DNA of 64,000 bases from Sphingomonadales bacterium UBA2683 (GTDB taxonomy: Bacteria > Pseudomonadota > Alphaproteobacteria > Sphingomonadales > Sphingomonadaceae). Under the pieces are notes generated by a model that worked only from the letters and a program-made list of their open reading frames with translations, had not been told where the DNA came from and ran no database searches. The stretch's first letter is position 1. Every line of letters begins with the position of its first letter. The stretch is taken from the NCBI GenBank assembly GCA_002354635.1, contig DELZ01000002.1, positions 555,656-619,655 of the forward strand, given 5' to 3'. This document shows, piece after piece, positions 59,688 to 64,000 of this stretch. Position numbers and translations under genes: made by a program.

Positions 59688-59763
59688 GCTCCGCACTCGA
59701 TGCGGAGCTCTGGCGGCGAGAGATATCTGCTTGGCACAGGACCCCGCTTCAAGTGCGGAGCAC
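59688..59763. repeat. Intergenic palindromic repeat, same family as one inside glyS
   Basis: GCTCCGCACTCGATGCGGAGC-type palindrome (59688-59708) followed after about 40 bp by CTTCAAGTGCGGAGCAC (59747-59763). The related element inside glyS (62867-62938) has the same two palindromic ends at nearly the same spacing. It lies between tRNA-Arg and the 3' end of ppdK. Confidence 0.75.
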
Positions 59764-59768
59764 TCACG

Positions 59769-62447
<2,679 letters not shown>

Positions 62448-62470
62448 AATCTATCTCGCTAAAACGAAAA

Positions 62471-62557
62471 CGTCATCCCAGCGAAGGCTGGGATCTGGAC
62501 CAGTCTTCCGGAACAACTCAAAATTGGACTGGACCCCAGCCTTCACTGGGGCGACGA
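62471..62557. repeat. Intergenic palindromic repeat between glyS and ppdK
   Basis: CGTCATCCCAGCGAAGGCTG (from 62471) and its imperfect reverse complement ending TCACTGGGGCGACGATG (to 62557) fold into a long hairpin, with inner arms GGACCAGTC and GGACTGG. This matches a repeat style widespread in alphaproteobacteria (GTCATCCC-AGC-GAAGGCTGGGAT). It fills most of the 134-bp gap. Confidence 0.78.
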
Positions 62558-62581
62558 TGCGGGCAAGAAAAGCGCCCGATA

Positions 62582-64000
62582 TCATCCTTCTATCTTCGAA
62601 AAATCAGCAACTTGATGAACGGCATTGCGAAAGCGTGCGAGCAGGGCAAGCCGGGCTTCACGTTTTGCAGGGTCATCATCATTGACTGTGACATCCTCGA
62701 AAAACCGGTCGATCGGTTCGCGCAGCGCGGCGAGCGCGGTCATTGCGGCTTCGAACTGTTCCGCCTCAATCGCCGCGGTGACTTGCGGCCGGGCGGCGTC
62801 GAGCGCGTCTATGAGGGTTTTTTCGGCTGTTTCGGGGGTGTAGGAGAGGGGTTTTGCACTATCGTGCTTCGCACTTGATGCGGAGCCCTGGCCACCACCA
62901 GCGCCTCCTGCCTCGCTCCGCATCAAGTGCGGAGCACTATTGCCTTCCTTCTTCAATATATTCGAAGCCCGCTTGTAACCGGCGAGCAGGTTTACCCCGT
63001 CCGTGGTCTCGACAAAGGCCTGCAAAGCCTTCACCCGGGCGAGCAGGCGCACCAGATCATCCTCGCCGCCTAGCGCGAACACCGCGTCGATGAGGTCATG
63101 ACGGACGCCTGCTTCGCGTTGCTGAACTTTGAGGCGGTCTGCGAAGAAATCAATAATGGAGCGGAAAAACTCCTCTTCTCCGTCCTCGTTCATCTTGAAT
63201 GGCGATTTCCATTCCGGATGTTGCGCGATTTCAGCTTCTTCGTAGCCCTTTATGCGCTCGACATGATCTTGGAGCAGATTGATATATGCAAAAGCAATTG
63301 CGCCCTCCAAACCGAAGCGAAGTTCATTTGAAGTTATTAGTTGAATGATACCAAGCGCTGCTCGCCGCAAAGCAAAGGGGTCTTTCGATCCGGTGGGCTT
63401 CTCATCAATCGCAAAAAAGCTCGCAATCGTATCCAGCTTATCCGCCAGACTCACCCAGACCGTAACCGGATCGGTCGGCACATCGTCGCCCTGCCCGACA
63501 GGCTTGTAATGATCTCTGATCGCATGTGAGACTTCTATCGGAAGTCCTTGTTTCTCTGCATAATAACCGCCCATCAAGCCTTGCAGCTCGGGGAACTCGC
63601 CGACCATTTCGGTGACGAGATCGGCTTTGCAGAGACGTGCGGCCTGCTCGGTCTGTTCCGGGTTGGCACGGAGTAACCCAGTCCCTTCTAAAGACGCCAA
63701 CCACTCAGCCAGCTTGGCCACACGCTCTACCTTGTCGGCAACCGTTCCCAGTTTCTCGTGGAACACGATGTTGCTCAATTTCTTTGCATGATCCTCCAAC
63801 TTTGTCTTCTGGTCAAGTTCCCAGAAGAATTTGGCGTCGGAGAGCCGTGCGGCGAGGACTTTTTCATTCCCCGCGATAATTGCCTTGCCGCCATCGCTGG
63901 CGGCTATGTTGGCCGTGCAGACGAAATTCGGAGCCAGTTTTTCCTCCCTGCCGCGAAGCGACGGGGAGGTGGCAGCCGGTACGGCTGACGGAGGGGGCCC
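62582..64000 (-). CDS. glyS: Glycine-tRNA ligase beta subunit, C-terminal part (5' end outside window)
   Basis: Charges tRNA-Gly together with GlyQ. The frame is open to the window edge; 472 residues are visible. Recognisable are LAPNFVCTANIAASDGGKAI, IIAGNEKVLAARLSDAKFFWE, DQKTKLEDHAKKLSNIVFHEKLGT, the HD-like region, and the C-terminal anticodon domain ending VADFSKIEG. Two stretches do not fit the family: one at 62864-62940, translating to a Gly/Ala/Ser-rich linker after ILKKEGN, and one at the window edge (PPPSAVPAATSPSLRGREE). Both coincide with palindromic-repeat DNA inserted in frame. Confidence 0.95.
   Translation of the reverse strand, partial: GPPPSAVPAATSPSLRGREEKLAPNFVCTANIAASDGGKAIIAGNEKVLAARLSDAKFFWELDQKTKLEDHAKKLSNIVFHEKLGTVADKVERVAKLAEWLASLEGTGLLRANPEQTEQAARLCKADLVTEMVGEFPELQGLMGGYYAEKQGLPIEVSHAIRDHYKPVGQGDDVPTDPVTVWVSLADKLDTIASFFAIDEKPTGSKDPFALRRAALGIIQLITSNELRFGLEGAIAFAYINLLQDHVERIKGYEEAEIAQHPEWKSPFKMNEDGEEEFFRSIIDFFADRLKVQQREAGVRHDLIDAVFALGGEDDLVRLLARVKALQAFVETTDGVNLLAGYKRASNILKKEGNSAPHLMRSEAGGAGGGQGSASSAKHDSAKPLSYTPETAEKTLIDALDAARPQVTAAIEAEQFEAAMTALAALREPIDRFFEDVTVNDDDPAKREARLALLARFRNAVHQVADFSKIEG
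62864..62940. repeat. Palindromic repeat inserted in frame within glyS
   Basis: TGCTTCGCACTTGATGCGGA (62867 on) and GCTCCGCATCAAGTGCGGAG (62916 on) flank a Gly/Ala-coding core. It is the same family as 59688-59763. It adds about 25-30 residues to GlyS without breaking the frame. Confidence 0.8.
63943..64000. repeat. Second palindromic repeat inserted in frame within glyS (cut by window edge)
   Basis: On the minus strand it reads CCCCCTCCGTCAGCCGTACC, then GGCTGCCACCTCCCCGTCGC and TTCGCGGCAGGGAGGA. This resembles the CTCCGTCAGCC/GGCTGCCACCTCCCC repeats common in sphingomonad and Caulobacter intergenic regions. The translation PPPSAVPAATSPSLRGREE is foreign to GlyS. Confidence 0.65.

Overview
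This 64 kb window is gene-dense chromosomal DNA from an alphaproteobacterium, most likely a member of the Sphingomonadales (Sphingopyxis/Parasphingorhabdus-like). This placement is inferred from gene content and order: chpT, a sphingomonad-style psp locus, trigger factor beside clpP/clpX, short intergenic palindromes, and moderate-to-high GC with many ATGA-type gene overlaps. No integrated phage, transposase, CRISPR array or rRNA operon was seen. Two tRNAs (Leu-TAG, Arg-ACG), RNase P RNA and several factor-independent terminators are present.

Layout. 1-3.1 kb: tail of dapF, then mtaB, ftsY and yciB in one overlapping operon. 3.1-4.5 kb: sodB and a PuuD-type membrane protein. 4.5-9.2 kb: pspF facing a sigma-54 promoter that should drive a ten-gene psp operon: a small secreted or membrane peptide, pspA, pspB, pspC, then six further small one-TM/coiled-coil proteins that look like diverged PspB copies. 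9.3-16.9 kb: sufE, a C-terminal J-domain protein, a caspase-like protein with Sel1 repeats, rnpB, an amidase, chpT, a JAMM protease, an RluD-type pseudouridine synthase, rpoH and mtgA. 17-21.6 kb: the proteostasis block clpX, clpP (with a good sigma-32 promoter), a second ClpP-like protein, and trigger factor with a Lys/Ala-rich tail. 21.6-25.5 kb: tRNA-Leu and gatC/gatA/gatB with an unknown membrane protein wedged between gatA and gatB. 25.6-29.4 kb: a DUF3089 hydrolase, ruvX, pyrB and a dihydroorotase homologue that lacks metal ligands (PyrX type). 29.5-33.7 kb: two SPOR-domain envelope proteins flanking a ParA-like ATPase and a probable ribbon-helix-helix partner.

33.7-41.3 kb: serB, miaA, the branched-chain amino acid genes ilvB-ilvN-ilvC, a BLUF photoreceptor, and leuA preceded by a leucine-rich leader peptide and hairpin (putative attenuator). 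41.4-43.4 kb: two nitronate-monooxygenase-like flavoproteins. 43.5-48 kb: fabD, fabG, acpP, fabF and mltG on the minus strand. 48-52 kb: an ACAD10/11-style phosphotransferase, an acyl-CoA dehydrogenase and a LuxR-type regulator. 52-55.4 kb: an SH3/CsgG-like exported protein and a PAS-GGDEF-EAL-PilZ protein. 55.7-57 kb: rpsF-rpsR-rplI. 57-64 kb: a sulfotransferase-like/2OG-dioxygenase pair, folE, tRNA-Arg, ppdK and glyS (5' end outside the window).

The most unusual observations are the expanded psp operon with six PspB-like paralogues, two palindromic-repeat-derived in-frame insertions in glyS, the gatA/gatB wedge protein, the putative leuA attenuator, and the metal-site-deficient dihydroorotase fused by overlap to pyrB. 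All functional statements come from reading motifs and context; no database search was run.
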